The notes under the pieces were generated by a model that searched no databases, had not been told where the DNA came from, and worked only from the letters and a program-made list of their open reading frames with translations. A DNA stretch of 64,000 nt from the NCBI GenBank assembly GCA_017549805.1, contig JAFYNJ010000028.1, positions 38,033 to 102,032 on the forward strand. Direction: 5' to 3'. Position numbers and translations under genes: made by a program. Origin of the DNA: Bacteroidales bacterium (GTDB taxonomy: Bacteria; Bacteroidota; Bacteroidia; Bacteroidales; F082). Of this stretch, positions 52,814 through 62,383 are shown one piece after another. How positions within the stretch are numbered: the stretch's first letter is position 1; every line of letters starts with the position of its first letter.

Positions 52814-54391
52814 ATGCCACCCCAATTATTTGGTACGATCGTCAAGACAGCCGCGGAGCTGAAAAACATCCCCGTACAAATCAAGCAAAAGACCATCCGG
52901 CCGGTAAAAGCCCAAGAACGCGAACTGAAGAAACTCCTTCGTAAAGCTCAATTCACTGAGTTTGGAAGGCATTATCACTTTACCGAGATCTTGTTGTCGA
53001 AAAATGTCGTTGAGGCGTTCAGGAAAAATGTTCCTGTATTTGACTACAACAAGATGCACGATGAATGGTGGTATCGTGCCCTGAACGGTGAGCACAACGT
53101 CACTTGGCCCGGCAAGATCAAATACTTTGCGCTGAGTAGCGGCACCTCCGAGGCCTCCAGCAAATACATCCCGATCACCCGTGAGCTCAACTCCAAGATC
53201 ACCAAGGCCAGCATCCGTCAGCTGGCATCGGCCGTACGGTACGACTTCCCGAAGGAGTTCTACAACCGTGGCGTGCTCATGATTGGTGGCAGCACCGACC
53301 TTTCCTACAGCCGTAAGGGCGGCTATTATGCCGGCGACCTATCAGGCATCTCGGCGGGACGCATCCCAAAGTGGTTTGAGTTCTTCTACAAGCCCGGACA
53401 GCGCATCTCCAAGATCAAGGATTGGTCGGAGAAGCTCGACGAGATGGTGAAAGCCGCTCCTACCTGGGACATCGGCGTCATCGTGGGGGTTCCCGCCTGG
53501 GTGCAGATCCTGCTGGAGCGCATCATCAAGGAATACAAGCTGAAGACCATCCATGACCTCTGGCCGAACCTCATGGTCTATGTCCACAGCGGTGTGGCCT
53601 TTGCGCCATACGAGAAGAGCTTTGAGCGACTGTTTGGCAAGAAAGTGGTGTTTGTTGAAAGCTACCTTGCCTCCGAAGGATACATCGCCTACCAAGTCGA
53701 CCTGAAGAAACGTGTGATGCAGCTGCTCGTCGATAACGGCATCTATTTCGAATTCGTGCCTTTCAACGAGGAGAACTTCGACGAGAACGGCAACATCGTA
53801 GAACATCCCAAGACATTGACTTTAAGCGAAGTGGAGGAGAATGTTGACTATGCCCTGCTGCTTTCCACCTGTGCCGGCACTTGGCGTTACCTCATCGGCG
53901 ACACCATCAAGTTCCTTCCACCCGAGGGTCCGCTCTTTGGAGAACGTCCACGAGGGGTCAACATCGCTATCACGGGACGTACCAAGCAGTTCCTGAGCAT
54001 CACGGGCGAACACCTCTCGCAGGATAACATGACACAAGCCGTCGAGCTGATGGCAAACGATTTAGGGGTTGACATCACCGAGTTCACCGTGGCCGGCATC
54101 AAGCATGATACGATGTATGCACACCATTGGTACCTCGGTACCGACGACAAGCTCGATCCGCAAACGGCCATCAAGAAGATCGACGAATACCTCTGCAAGC
54201 TCAACGACGACTATGCCGTGGAGCGTACCGAAGCCATCAAGGAGCTGTTTGTGGATGTACTGCCTACCGAGGTCTTCTACAAGTTCATGCAGGAGAAGAT
54301 CGGCAAATGGGGCGGTGCCACCAAGTTCCCACGCGTGCTGAAGGGACAACGATTTGAGATGTGGGTGGAGTTTTTAAAAGTTAGGAGTTAG
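52814..54391 (+). CDS. GH3 auxin-responsive promoter family protein
   Basis: 525 residues of the GH3 superfamily, adenylating enzymes that join acyl acids to amino acids in plants. Family marks include FTEFGRHY, YFALSSGTSEASSKYIP (the ATP loop), YLASEGYIAYQ and LLLSTCAGTWRYLIGDTIKF. Bacterial members are common in Bacteroidota and uncharacterised. Its last codons (LKVRS) come from a purine-rich repeat. The LysE gene starts 16 bp downstream. Confidence 0.9.
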   Translation: MPPQLFGTIVKTAAELKNIPVQIKQKTIRPVKAQERELKKLLRKAQFTEFGRHYHFTEILLSKNVVEAFRKNVPVFDYNKMHDEWWYRALNGEHNVTWPGKIKYFALSSGTSEASSKYIPITRELNSKITKASIRQLASAVRYDFPKEFYNRGVLMIGGSTDLSYSRKGGYYAGDLSGISAGRIPKWFEFFYKPGQRISKIKDWSEKLDEMVKAAPTWDIGVIVGVPAWVQILLERIIKEYKLKTIHDLWPNLMVYVHSGVAFAPYEKSFERLFGKKVVFVESYLASEGYIAYQVDLKKRVMQLLVDNGIYFEFVPFNEENFDENGNIVEHPKTLTLSEVEENVDYALLLSTCAGTWRYLIGDTIKFLPPEGPLFGERPRGVNIAITGRTKQFLSITGEHLSQDNMTQAVELMANDLGVDITEFTVAGIKHDTMYAHHWYLGTDDKLDPQTAIKKIDEYLCKLNDDYAVERTEAIKELFVDVLPTEVFYKFMQEKIGKWGGATKFPRVLKGQRFEMWVEFLKVRS

Positions 54392-54405
54392 AAGTTAGGA
54401 GTTAT
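54375..54405 (+). repeat. Purine-rich short repeat at the GH3 stop codon
   Basis: AGTTAGGAGTTAGAAGTTAGGAG, a repeated 7-9-bp unit, provides the last codons and TAG stop of the GH3 gene and fills the gap to the LysE gene. Confidence 0.7.
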
Positions 54406-54407
54406 TT

Positions 54408-55094
54408 ATGTTCAATTTTATCTTTGATGCGATCGTTCTGGGACTGACCTTATCCATCGTGTTTGGATTCGGTCCTGCGTTCATCACCTTGCTCCAGACC
54501 AGCATCCACCGTGGATTCCGGCAAGCCGCTTGGTTTGCGGTGGGTGTCTGCCTCAACGACGTGCTGATGGTATCGCTGTGCGTATTGACCTCCATTCAGG
54601 TGGTGGCCAACGGCGAACGCGAGATGTTCTATTTCAGCCTTGGCGCGGGTATCATCCTGATCCTGTTCGGCATTTTCACCTACACCCGAAAAGTCAAGGA
54701 GGACAACTTCAAGGGCATCAAGGAACGAACCGACGAGATCATCGATGAGAACAAAGAGATCTTCAAGAAGGACGACGACACGCCAAGATGGTTCGTGTTT
54801 CTCGGAAAAGGCTTCGTCTTGAACATCCTCAACCCCTTTGTGTGGATCTTCTGGTTCAGTACCGTGGCCATCACGGCGGGCAACATGGGAGGCAACAAGA
54901 TAAAATTGCTGGTTTTTTTCGGCATCGTGCTGGCCACCTGCTTGGGTTGCGACCTGCTGAAAGCCAAGGGCGCTTCCTTCCTGAAGAAGTTCTTCAACGC
55001 CAAGCGCATCCGCATCATGAATATCGTAATAGGGCTCGGATTGGTGTTATTCGGCCTCTATTTCATCATCAGCGGAATCATTAAGTTTATTTAA
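54408..55094 (+). CDS. LysE family translocator
   Basis: 228 residues with six predicted helices. The N-terminal GLTLSIVFGFGPAFITLLQTSIHRGFRQAAWFAVG is the LysE signature. A charged cytosolic loop (residues ~95-125) separates the halves. LysE-type proteins export amino acids or similar metabolites. It follows the GH3 gene and may export its product, which is speculative. It overlaps recJ by 4 bp at the 3' end. Confidence 0.87.
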   Translation: MFNFIFDAIVLGLTLSIVFGFGPAFITLLQTSIHRGFRQAAWFAVGVCLNDVLMVSLCVLTSIQVVANGEREMFYFSLGAGIILILFGIFTYTRKVKEDNFKGIKERTDEIIDENKEIFKKDDDTPRWFVFLGKGFVLNILNPFVWIFWFSTVAITAGNMGGNKIKLLVFFGIVLATCLGCDLLKAKGASFLKKFFNAKRIRIMNIVIGLGLVLFGLYFIISGIIKFI

Positions 55095-56872
55095 ATGCTA
55101 TCCTTGAACTTGATGTCCTTGACATTGAGTTGCAGGGTAGTCTTGCCCTGCCAGTAGTTGTATTCCAGATGGTAGCAGATGCTGAAGGGCTCGCCGCTGT
55201 GGATGCGTGCGAAAAGGTCGCCCTTCTGGAAGGCGATGCCTGAAAATACGGTATGATCCTCGTCGCCGAGCTGGGTCATGGTGAGCTTCAGGTGCTTGTG
55301 GCCACCCACGGGACGAGAGCCACCCGTATCGACGATGTTGTCTGACCAGAACACCGGCGCCGAGTTGCCAGGACCGAAGGGGGCGAACTGGTTGAGGATG
55401 CGCATGAACTTCGAAGTAATGTCGTGGAAGTTGATCTTGAGGTCCACCTCCAGCTCAGGCACCAAGTCCTCAAGCGTGAGATGCTCGCGGATATAGGCCT
55501 CAAAACGACGACGGAACTCATCCACATTCTCGGGTTTCATGGAGAGACCTGCGGCATATTTATGGCCGCCGAAGTGCTCCAAGAGGTCGGAGCAATGGTC
55601 GATGGCATCGTAGATGTCGAAGTTCTTGATGGAACGCGCAGAGCCCGTGATGAGGTCGTTGGCACGGGTCAGGACGATGGTGGGACGGTAGTAGTAGTCG
55701 GTTAGGCGCGAAGCCACGATACCAATGACGCCCTTGTGCCAGTTCTCGTTGAAGATGACCGTGCTGCGGGCGTTGCGTAGCTCCTCGTCGTCGGCAATCA
55801 TGTTGAGTGCCTCCTCGGTAATGCCGTTGTCTAACTCACGACGCGTATCGTTTAGCTCGTTGATGTTGGCGGCTAACTTGACGGCATGCTCGTGCTTTTC
55901 GGCCAGCAGCAGACGCACTGAGTCGGATGCCTTGTCGATACGGCCAGCGGCGTTGATCCGGGGCCCAATCAGGAAGACCAGGTCGCTGATGGTCAGCTCA
56001 CGGGTCAGCACATTGGCCGTTTCGCCATCCACCCGGTCGGGATCCTCCTCGCGGCGATACACATTGGCATGCTGCAGGATGGCCTCGATGCCCGGACGTG
56101 GCTTCTTGTTGAGCTGCTTCAGGCCGTAATAGGCCAACACGCGGTTTTCACCCGTAATGGGAACGATGTCGGCGGCAATGCTCACCGCCAACAAGTCGAG
56201 CAGTTCATACACCTCCTCGATGGGTAGGTTCTTGCGCATGGAGAGTGCCGTGATGAGCTTGAAGCCCACACCGCAGCCCGAGAGTTCCTTGTAGGGATAG
56301 GTGCAGTCGGCACGCTTGGGGTCGAGCACGGCCACAGCGGCAGGCAGCTCGTCGCCGGCACGGTGATGGTCGCAGATGATGAAATCCACGCCCTTCTCGT
56401 TGGCATACTGGATGCGTTCCACGGCCTTGATGCCGCAGTCCAATGCAATCACCAATTTGAAGTCGTTCTCCGCGGCATAGTCGATGCCCTTGAAGGAGAT
56501 GCCGTAGCCTTCGTCGTAACGGTCAGGGATGTAAAACTCGATTTTCTTCTTCTTAAAGAACTTCTTGAGGTAGGTGTAAACCAAGGCGACGGCCGTGGTA
56601 CCGTCCACGTCGTAGTCGCCGTAAATCAAGATTTTCTCGCCATTGTCGATGGCTTGCATAATGCGATCCACCGCCCGGTCCATGTCCTTCATCAAGAAGG
56701 GATCGTGAAGCTGGTTGAGGGCGGGACGGAAGAAAACTTTTGCCTCGTTGTAGTTCGTGATTCCGCGCTGCACAAGCAAAGTGGCAAGGTTCTCGTCAAT
56801 GTTGAGCGCCTTGACGATTTCGGCAACCTGTTGGTTGTCAACCGTTTTATTTAAAATCCACTTTGTTTCCAT
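55091..56872 (-). CDS. recJ: Single-stranded-DNA-specific exonuclease RecJ
   Basis: 593 residues. DHH-phosphoesterase motifs are DYDVDGTTAV, DCGIKA, DHHRAGDELPAAVAVLDP and GCGVGFKL; the DHHA1 part has GVIGIVASRLTD and GGHKYAAGLSM. RecJ degrades 5'-ended single strands in recombination and mismatch repair. Length and motifs are complete. It is a single gene, convergent with lysE. Confidence 0.95.
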   Translation of the reverse strand: METKWILNKTVDNQQVAEIVKALNIDENLATLLVQRGITNYNEAKVFFRPALNQLHDPFLMKDMDRAVDRIMQAIDNGEKILIYGDYDVDGTTAVALVYTYLKKFFKKKKIEFYIPDRYDEGYGISFKGIDYAAENDFKLVIALDCGIKAVERIQYANEKGVDFIICDHHRAGDELPAAVAVLDPKRADCTYPYKELSGCGVGFKLITALSMRKNLPIEEVYELLDLLAVSIAADIVPITGENRVLAYYGLKQLNKKPRPGIEAILQHANVYRREEDPDRVDGETANVLTRELTISDLVFLIGPRINAAGRIDKASDSVRLLLAEKHEHAVKLAANINELNDTRRELDNGITEEALNMIADDEELRNARSTVIFNENWHKGVIGIVASRLTDYYYRPTIVLTRANDLITGSARSIKNFDIYDAIDHCSDLLEHFGGHKYAAGLSMKPENVDEFRRRFEAYIREHLTLEDLVPELEVDLKINFHDITSKFMRILNQFAPFGPGNSAPVFWSDNIVDTGGSRPVGGHKHLKLTMTQLGDEDHTVFSGIAFQKGDLFARIHSGEPFSICYHLEYNYWQGKTTLQLNVKDIKFKDSI

Positions 56873-57050
56873 CGCCTAATTTTGAATTTGTAAAAATAAG
56901 AATTATTTTTTCAATTTGATAAAGTTTTTTTATTTAGAATAATAATTATATTTAATATATTGGTTTTCAATTGCTTATTTTTTCAAAAAACTTTCCATTC
57001 AAGATAAGGGTTTTGTTGAAAAAATGGTGGATTTTTTTTGAAAAACAGGG

Positions 57051-57081
57051 TTGCATGGTTTCCGATTTTTTAATAATCTTG
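57051..57081 (+). promoter_or_regulatory. Promoter of purH
   Basis: TTG (57051-57053), 20-nt spacer, TAATCTTG (57074-57081; one mismatch to TAnnTTTG). The 238-bp AT-rich gap between recJ and purH holds no gene. Confidence 0.55.
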
Positions 57082-57110
57082 CATATTCAAATTTTCCAAA
57101 CGCATATCCT

Positions 57111-58589
57111 TTGAAAAAAATTAAAACAGCTTTAATATCAGTATTTTATAAAACTGGAATCGATACCGTGGTCTCGTTGTTGAAGGACCAGGGGGTGCAG
57201 ATTTATTCTACGGGTGGCACCTACGAAACCATCCGCCAACTGGATCCCACGGTGAAGACGGTGGAGTCGCTGACGAGCTATCCTTCCATCTTGGGTGGCC
57301 GTGTGAAGACCTTGCATCCCAAGGTATTTGGCGGCATCCTCGGACGCACGGGGTTGGCGTCGGACCAGCGTGAGATGGAACAATATGAAATCCCCGCTTT
57401 CGACCTGGTGATTGTGGATCTCTATCCTTTCGAGGAGACGGTGGCCAACACCGACGACGAGAGTGCCATCATCGAGAAGATCGACATCGGCGGCATTTCG
57501 CTGATCCGCGCCGGAGCGAAGAACTTCAACGACGTGCTCATCGTGCCTTCGAGAAAGCATTACGCCGAGCTGATCCATCTGCTGGAGACGCAACACGGCG
57601 AGACTTCTTTGGAAGACCGCAAGCGTTTTGCCTGCTATGCCTTCGCCGAGAGCTCGCACTACGATACCGCCATCCATCGCTGGTTTGCCCCCGACGTTGA
57701 GCTCCGCTACGGCGAGAATCCCCATCAAAAAGGGTATTTCCGTGGCGACTTGGATGCCTTGTTTGAGAAACTGCACGGCAAAGACCTCTCATACAACAAC
57801 CTGCTCGACCTCGAAGCGGGCCTGTCCTTGATCCGCGAGTTCGACACCACGGCGTTCGCCATCCTCAAGCACAACAACCCCTGCGGCATCGCCTGCCGTC
57901 CTACAGTGAAGGAGGCTTATATGGCCGCTTTGGCCGGAGATCCCGTGTCGGCCTTCGGAGGCGTGCTGGTGTGCAACCGACCCATCGACATGGAGGCTGC
58001 CGAAGAGATCAACAAGCTCTTTGTGGAAGTTATCGTGGCTCCAGGTTATGAACCGGGCGTGCTCGACCTGCTCTTCTCCAAGAAAAACAGGATCATCTTA
58101 CGACTGAAGGAAGACCAGTATGACCGCATCATGGTGAAGAGCGCGCTCAACGGCTATCTGATCGAGGAACGCGACCTTCACACGGAGACGCCCGACGACT
58201 TCAAGGTGGTCACGAAAGCTACGCCGTCACCAACGGAAATCGACGACATGGTCTTCGCCAACAAGGTAGTCAAGCACAGCCGTTCCAATGCCATCACCTT
58301 GGCCAAAAACGGCCAGCTGTGTGCTTCGGGCATCGGACAGACCTCCAGAGTTGACGCTTTGCGCCAAGCCATCGAAAAAGCCCGGTCGTTCGACTTCGAC
58401 CTCCACGGGGCGGTGTTGGCTTCCGATGCTTTCTTCCCCTTCGACGATTGCGTGAAACTGGCCCATGAAGCTGGCATCTCCGCCATTGTGCAGCCCGGCG
58501 GATCCGTCCGCGACCAAGACTCCATAGATTGCTGTGACCAATATGGCATCAGCATGGTATTTACTGGATATCGACATTTTAAACATTAA
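57111..58589 (+). CDS. purH: Bifunctional AICAR formyltransferase/IMP cyclohydrolase
   Basis: 492 residues; the last two steps of purine synthesis. The IMP cyclohydrolase part has IYSTGGTYETI and GGRVKTLHPKVFGGIL; the AICAR transformylase part has RYGENPHQKG, LKHNNPCGIA and DDCVKLAHEAGISAIVQPGGSVRD. TTG 57111 (MKKIKTALISVF) is chosen as the start: it matches where the protein should begin, while the upstream TTG at 57051 falls in the -33 box. mreB follows after a repeat-filled 41-bp gap. Confidence 0.93.
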   Translation: MKKIKTALISVFYKTGIDTVVSLLKDQGVQIYSTGGTYETIRQLDPTVKTVESLTSYPSILGGRVKTLHPKVFGGILGRTGLASDQREMEQYEIPAFDLVIVDLYPFEETVANTDDESAIIEKIDIGGISLIRAGAKNFNDVLIVPSRKHYAELIHLLETQHGETSLEDRKRFACYAFAESSHYDTAIHRWFAPDVELRYGENPHQKGYFRGDLDALFEKLHGKDLSYNNLLDLEAGLSLIREFDTTAFAILKHNNPCGIACRPTVKEAYMAALAGDPVSAFGGVLVCNRPIDMEAAEEINKLFVEVIVAPGYEPGVLDLLFSKKNRIILRLKEDQYDRIMVKSALNGYLIEERDLHTETPDDFKVVTKATPSPTEIDDMVFANKVVKHSRSNAITLAKNGQLCASGIGQTSRVDALRQAIEKARSFDFDLHGAVLASDAFFPFDDCVKLAHEAGISAIVQPGGSVRDQDSIDCCDQYGISMVFTGYRHFKH

Positions 58590-58627
58590 ATTCTAAATTC
58601 TTACTTCTAAATTCTAAATTCTTACAA
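58585..58627 (+). repeat. Short repeat tract between purH and mreB
   Basis: TTCTAAATTC units alternate with TTACTTC. The tract starts at the purH stop and ends just before mreB. It is the same kind of short-unit tract as those at 17325, 49668 and 54375. Confidence 0.65.
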
Positions 58628-58630
58628 AAT

Positions 58631-59653
58631 ATGGGTGCTTTTTCATTTTTGAACAAAGAGATTGCTATTGACTTGGGTACAGCCAATACGATTGTCATAT
58701 ACAACGACAAGGTGGTCGTTGACGAGCCGTCCATCGTGGCCATCCAACGCGACACGAAGAAGATCATCGCGGTCGGCAAGAAAGCCATGATGATGCATGG
58801 CAAGACCCATGAGAACATCAAGACCATCCGTCCGTTGCGCGACGGTGTGATCGCCGACTTCCAGGCCGCCGAGCACATGATGCGCGAGATGATCAAGATG
58901 ATCAACTTCAAGAACACCCTGTTTCCACCCAGCCTGAAGATGGTGATCTGCATCCCTTCGGGCATCACCGAGGTGGAGGAGCGCGCCGTGAAGGACAGCG
59001 CCGAGCAGGCCGGTGCCAAGGAAGTGCGTCTGATCCACGAGCCCATGGCCGCTGCCATCGGTATCGGCATCGACGTGCTGGAGCCTACGGGCAACATGAT
59101 CATCGACATCGGAGGTGGTACCTCTGAGATCGCCGTCATCGCCTTGGGCGGCATCGTCAACAACAAGTCCATCCGTATCGCCGGTGACGACTTCAACGCC
59201 GACATCGAGGAATACATGCGCAAGCAGCACAACATCATCGTGGGTGAGCGTTCCGCCGAGCGCATCAAGATCGAGGTGGGCGCCGCCATCCCGCAACTCG
59301 ACAACCCGCCTGAGGACTTCGCCGTGCAGGGTCGCGACATGCTGAGCGGCATCCCGAAGGAGATCAAGGTGAACTATTCCGAGATCGCCCACTGCCTCGA
59401 CAAGAGCATCATGAAGATCGAGACTGCCGTGCTCAACGCCTTGGAGCTCACGCCTCCCGAGCTGGCTGCCGACATCTTCCGCACGGGTATCTATCTCACC
59501 GGCGGCGGTGCTTTGCTCCGTGGCCTCGACAAACGTTTGGCCGCCAAGACCAAGCTGCCCATCCATGTGGCAGAAGACCCGCTCCGCGCCGTGGCAAGAG
59601 GCACCGGCATCGCCCTGAAGAACTTCGACCGCTTCACCTTCTTGATCAAGTAA
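58631..59653 (+). CDS. mreB: Rod shape-determining protein MreB
   Basis: 340 residues of the actin fold: phosphate-1 IAIDLGTANTIVIYNDKVV, connect and phosphate-2 NMIIDIGGGTSEIAVIALGG, adenosine motif YLTGGGALLRGL. MreB filaments guide sidewall peptidoglycan synthesis, so the cell is probably rod-shaped. mreC starts directly after the stop. Confidence 0.96.
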   Translation: MGAFSFLNKEIAIDLGTANTIVIYNDKVVVDEPSIVAIQRDTKKIIAVGKKAMMMHGKTHENIKTIRPLRDGVIADFQAAEHMMREMIKMINFKNTLFPPSLKMVICIPSGITEVEERAVKDSAEQAGAKEVRLIHEPMAAAIGIGIDVLEPTGNMIIDIGGGTSEIAVIALGGIVNNKSIRIAGDDFNADIEEYMRKQHNIIVGERSAERIKIEVGAAIPQLDNPPEDFAVQGRDMLSGIPKEIKVNYSEIAHCLDKSIMKIETAVLNALELTPPELAADIFRTGIYLTGGGALLRGLDKRLAAKTKLPIHVAEDPLRAVARGTGIALKNFDRFTFLIK

Positions 59654-60478
59654 ATGTACAACCTCATACGATTCATACAAAAACACCACTTCGTCATACT
59701 CTTCCTGGTGCTCGAAGTGCTATGTATCGTAATGCTGACCTACTCCCAGAACTTCCACCGACAGAAGAGGATCAATACGACCAACGACATTGTGGGAAGG
59801 ATTTATGAGACGGGAACCAGCATTGGGGATTATTTTCGCTTGGGGAAAATCAACCAGAAGTTGGCTGAGGAAAACGCCATGCTGCGCCGTCAGCTGTCTG
59901 TGACGGTCGATACAATCGAAGGCTTTGTCGAAGAGATCAACGCCGATACCGTCTATGAGTTCATCCCGGCCCGTGTGGTCAACAACACCGTCAACCGGCC
60001 GAACAACTACATCATGATCAACAAAGGTAGCGCCGACGGCATCGAGAAGGACATGGGCGTCATCTCCACCGACGGCATCGTGGGCATCGTCACCGATGTC
60101 AGCCCGCACTACGCCTCCATCATGAGCCTGCTGCACAGCTATACCACCATCAGCGTGCGCCTGAAGAACAACGAGGACCAATTAGCTACCTTGCGCTGGG
60201 ATAACACCAACTACCGCTACGGCTATGTCGATGGCATCCCGACCCACTTGAAGTTGCAAAAAGGCGACACCGTGGTCACCAGTTCCTATTCCTACATCTT
60301 CCCGAAGGACTTGATGGCCGGCACCATTGTGGAGCTCATCCCCTCGCCGAGCGGCACCCTGAACAAGGCCAAGATGAGGTTCTCAACCGACTTCTCCTCC
60401 TTGAAAAACGTCTATGTAATCCACCACACCAACAAGGCTGAACTCGACGCCTTGATCAAAAACCAACTGAAGCCATGA
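59654..60478 (+). CDS. mreC: Rod shape-determining protein MreC
   Basis: 274 residues: one N-terminal membrane helix (FVILFLVLEVLCIVMLTYS), a coiled coil, then the periplasmic beta domain with NYIMINKGSADGIEKDMGVIS and GIVGIVTDVSPHYASIMSLLH. It links MreB to cell-wall enzymes. It overlaps mreD by 4 bp (ATGA). Confidence 0.93.
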   Translation: MYNLIRFIQKHHFVILFLVLEVLCIVMLTYSQNFHRQKRINTTNDIVGRIYETGTSIGDYFRLGKINQKLAEENAMLRRQLSVTVDTIEGFVEEINADTVYEFIPARVVNNTVNRPNNYIMINKGSADGIEKDMGVISTDGIVGIVTDVSPHYASIMSLLHSYTTISVRLKNNEDQLATLRWDNTNYRYGYVDGIPTHLKLQKGDTVVTSSYSYIFPKDLMAGTIVELIPSPSGTLNKAKMRFSTDFSSLKNVYVIHHTNKAELDALIKNQLKP

Positions 60479-60996
60479 ACCGGACGCTACTGAATATCAT
60501 ACGATTTGTGGTGTTGGTGATCACCCAGGTGTTGATTGTCAACCATATTCGCCTCGGAGGCTATGTGCATCCCTATATCTACCTCATCTTTGTGATGCTG
60601 CTGCCCATCAACATGCCGGGTTGGCAACTGTTGTTGTCGGGTTTCGGCATCGGCTTGGCCATCGACCTGTTCATGGGCACCTTGGGCATGCATGCCGGCG
60701 CCACCACATTGATGGCCTTCTGCCGCCCCACCATCATCAGGTTGGTTTCGGGTAGCCAGAAATTCGAGAACATCAAGGAGCCCAATGTCAACCAGCTGGG
60801 ATTTCCATGGTTCCTGCGTTATTCGCTGTGCATGGTCTTTGTGCACAACTTCACGCTTTTCATGCTTGAAGGGTTCAGCTTTCATCTCGTCGGACAGGCC
60901 CTGTTGCGCATCCTCATCAGCGTGCCCGTCTCCCTCTTCCTGATCCTGCTGATCCTTTATCTCTTCTCTTCAACTTCCAAGAAAAAAGAGCATTAA
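60475..60996 (+). CDS. mreD: Rod shape-determining protein MreD
   Basis: 173 residues with five or six hydrophobic helices (VLVITQVLIVNHI; YIYLIFVMLLPINMPGW; GFGIGLAIDLFMGTLGMHA). Sequence and place after mreC identify MreD. radA starts 3 bp after its stop; the usual mrdA-rodA genes do not follow here. Confidence 0.9.
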   Translation: MNRTLLNIIRFVVLVITQVLIVNHIRLGGYVHPYIYLIFVMLLPINMPGWQLLLSGFGIGLAIDLFMGTLGMHAGATTLMAFCRPTIIRLVSGSQKFENIKEPNVNQLGFPWFLRYSLCMVFVHNFTLFMLEGFSFHLVGQALLRILISVPVSLFLILLILYLFSSTSKKKEH

Positions 60997-60999
60997 CCC

Positions 61000-62358
61000 A
61001 TGGCAACCAAAGAAAAAAGCGTGTTTTTCTGCAAGTCGTGCGGCAACGAGTCGCCGAAATGGTTTGGGAAATGTCCCGCCTGCGGCGAATGGAATACTTG
61101 TGTGGAGGAGAAAGAGGTGAAAGGTGAAAGGTTAAAGGTGAAAGATGAAAGGATAGCGATGCCAACTCCCATTAGGGAGATAACGAACGCCGAGGAGCAA
61201 CGCATTGTGCTGCCTTACGAAGAGCTCAACCGCGTGTTAGGCGGCGGCTTGGTGTTGGGGTCGTTGGTGCTGGTAGGTGGTGAGCCAGGCATCGGCAAAT
61301 CCACCTTGCTCTTGCAGACGGCCTTGCAACTTTCTGGCAAACGGGTGCTGTACATCTCCGGCGAGGAGAGCCAGACCCAGATCAAGATGCGCGCCGACAG
61401 AGTGGGCATCAAGAACGAGAACTGCCTCATCCTCACCGAGACCGACACCAAGGAGATCCTAAAGCATTTCAAGGAGGTACAGCCCGACATCGTCATCATC
61501 GACTCCATCCAGACGCTGAGCTCGCCTTACGTGGATGCCACGGCAGGCACCGTCAGCCAGATCCGTGAGACGGCCGCTGAAATGAACAAGATTGCCAAGT
61601 CGTATCAAGTGCCTGTGTTCCTCATCGGCCATATCACCAAGGACGGCAGCATCGCCGGTCCCAAGATTCTGGAACACATTGTCGATACCGTGTTGCAGTT
61701 CGAGGGCGACCGCCATTACGGCTTCCGCATCCTGCGTACCATCAAGAACCGGTTTGGCTCCGCCTCCGAATTGGGCATCTTCGAGATGAACGCCAACGGC
61801 TTGCGCGAGGTGACCAACCCCAGCGAGTTCCTCTTGTCGCAACGCGACGAGGAGGTGAGCGGCATCGCCATCGCCGCCACCATGGAGGGACAGCGGCCCA
61901 TGCTCATCGAGACGCAGGCGCTGGTAAGCACCGCAGCCTACGGCACGCCGCAACGCTCCAGCACGGGCTTCGACACCCGTAGGATGAACATGCTGCTGGC
62001 CGTACTTGAAAAGAGAGCGGGCTTCCGACTCAACATGAAGGATGTTTTCTTGAACATCGCCGGTGGCATCCGAAGTGACGATCCTGCCTTGGACCTGTCG
62101 GTAGTGGCTGCCGTGCTTTCGTCCAATGCCGACATCCCCATCGACAACCGCACCGCTTTTGCCGCAGAAGTAGGTCTTTCCGGTGAGATCCGTGCCGTCA
62201 CACGCATTGAGGCACGTATCGCCGAAGCCGACAAGTTAGGCTTCGAGAAGATCTTCATCTCAAAATACAACGCCAAAGGCCTCGACACGAAACGTTTCCA
62301 CATCGAGGTGGTGCCCGTCGCCACGGTTTATGACTTGGCGACTGAGTTGTTTGGGTAA
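61000..62358 (+). CDS. radA: DNA repair protein RadA (Sms)
   Basis: 452 residues. The zinc finger is CKSCGNESPKWFGKCPACGEW, Walker A is GEPGIGKSTLL, the RadA-specific motif is KNRFGSASELG, and the C-terminal domain is Lon-protease-like. RadA is a hexameric helicase that extends recombination intermediates. Residues ~37-52 (KEVKGERLKVKDERIA) are encoded by purine-rich short repeats inserted between zinc finger and ATPase. It is cotranscribed with mreBCD. Confidence 0.95.
   Translation: MATKEKSVFFCKSCGNESPKWFGKCPACGEWNTCVEEKEVKGERLKVKDERIAMPTPIREITNAEEQRIVLPYEELNRVLGGGLVLGSLVLVGGEPGIGKSTLLLQTALQLSGKRVLYISGEESQTQIKMRADRVGIKNENCLILTETDTKEILKHFKEVQPDIVIIDSIQTLSSPYVDATAGTVSQIRETAAEMNKIAKSYQVPVFLIGHITKDGSIAGPKILEHIVDTVLQFEGDRHYGFRILRTIKNRFGSASELGIFEMNANGLREVTNPSEFLLSQRDEEVSGIAIAATMEGQRPMLIETQALVSTAAYGTPQRSSTGFDTRRMNMLLAVLEKRAGFRLNMKDVFLNIAGGIRSDDPALDLSVVAAVLSSNADIPIDNRTAFAAEVGLSGEIRAVTRIEARIAEADKLGFEKIFISKYNAKGLDTKRFHIEVVPVATVYDLATELFG
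61111..61153 (+). repeat. Purine-rich short repeat inserted in frame in radA
   Basis: GTGAAAGGTGAAAGG and GTGAAAGATGAAAGG repeat within the linker. The frame is kept. Compare the tract in vsr. Confidence 0.65.
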
Positions 62359-62378
62359 ATAGTTTTTTATTATTTTTG
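62351..62378 (+). promoter_or_regulatory. Promoter of the right-edge TPR regulator
   Basis: TTG (62351-62353), 17-nt spacer, TATTTTTG (62371-62378). The -7 box ends 5 bp before ATG 62384, so the mRNA would be leaderless or nearly so. Confidence 0.5.
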
Positions 62379-62383
62379 CCTCA

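Noticed and set aside
58643-59689. Long open frame antisense to mreB.
   Set aside because: A codon-bias shadow of a GC-rich conserved gene, with His/Val/Asp-rich nonsense composition.
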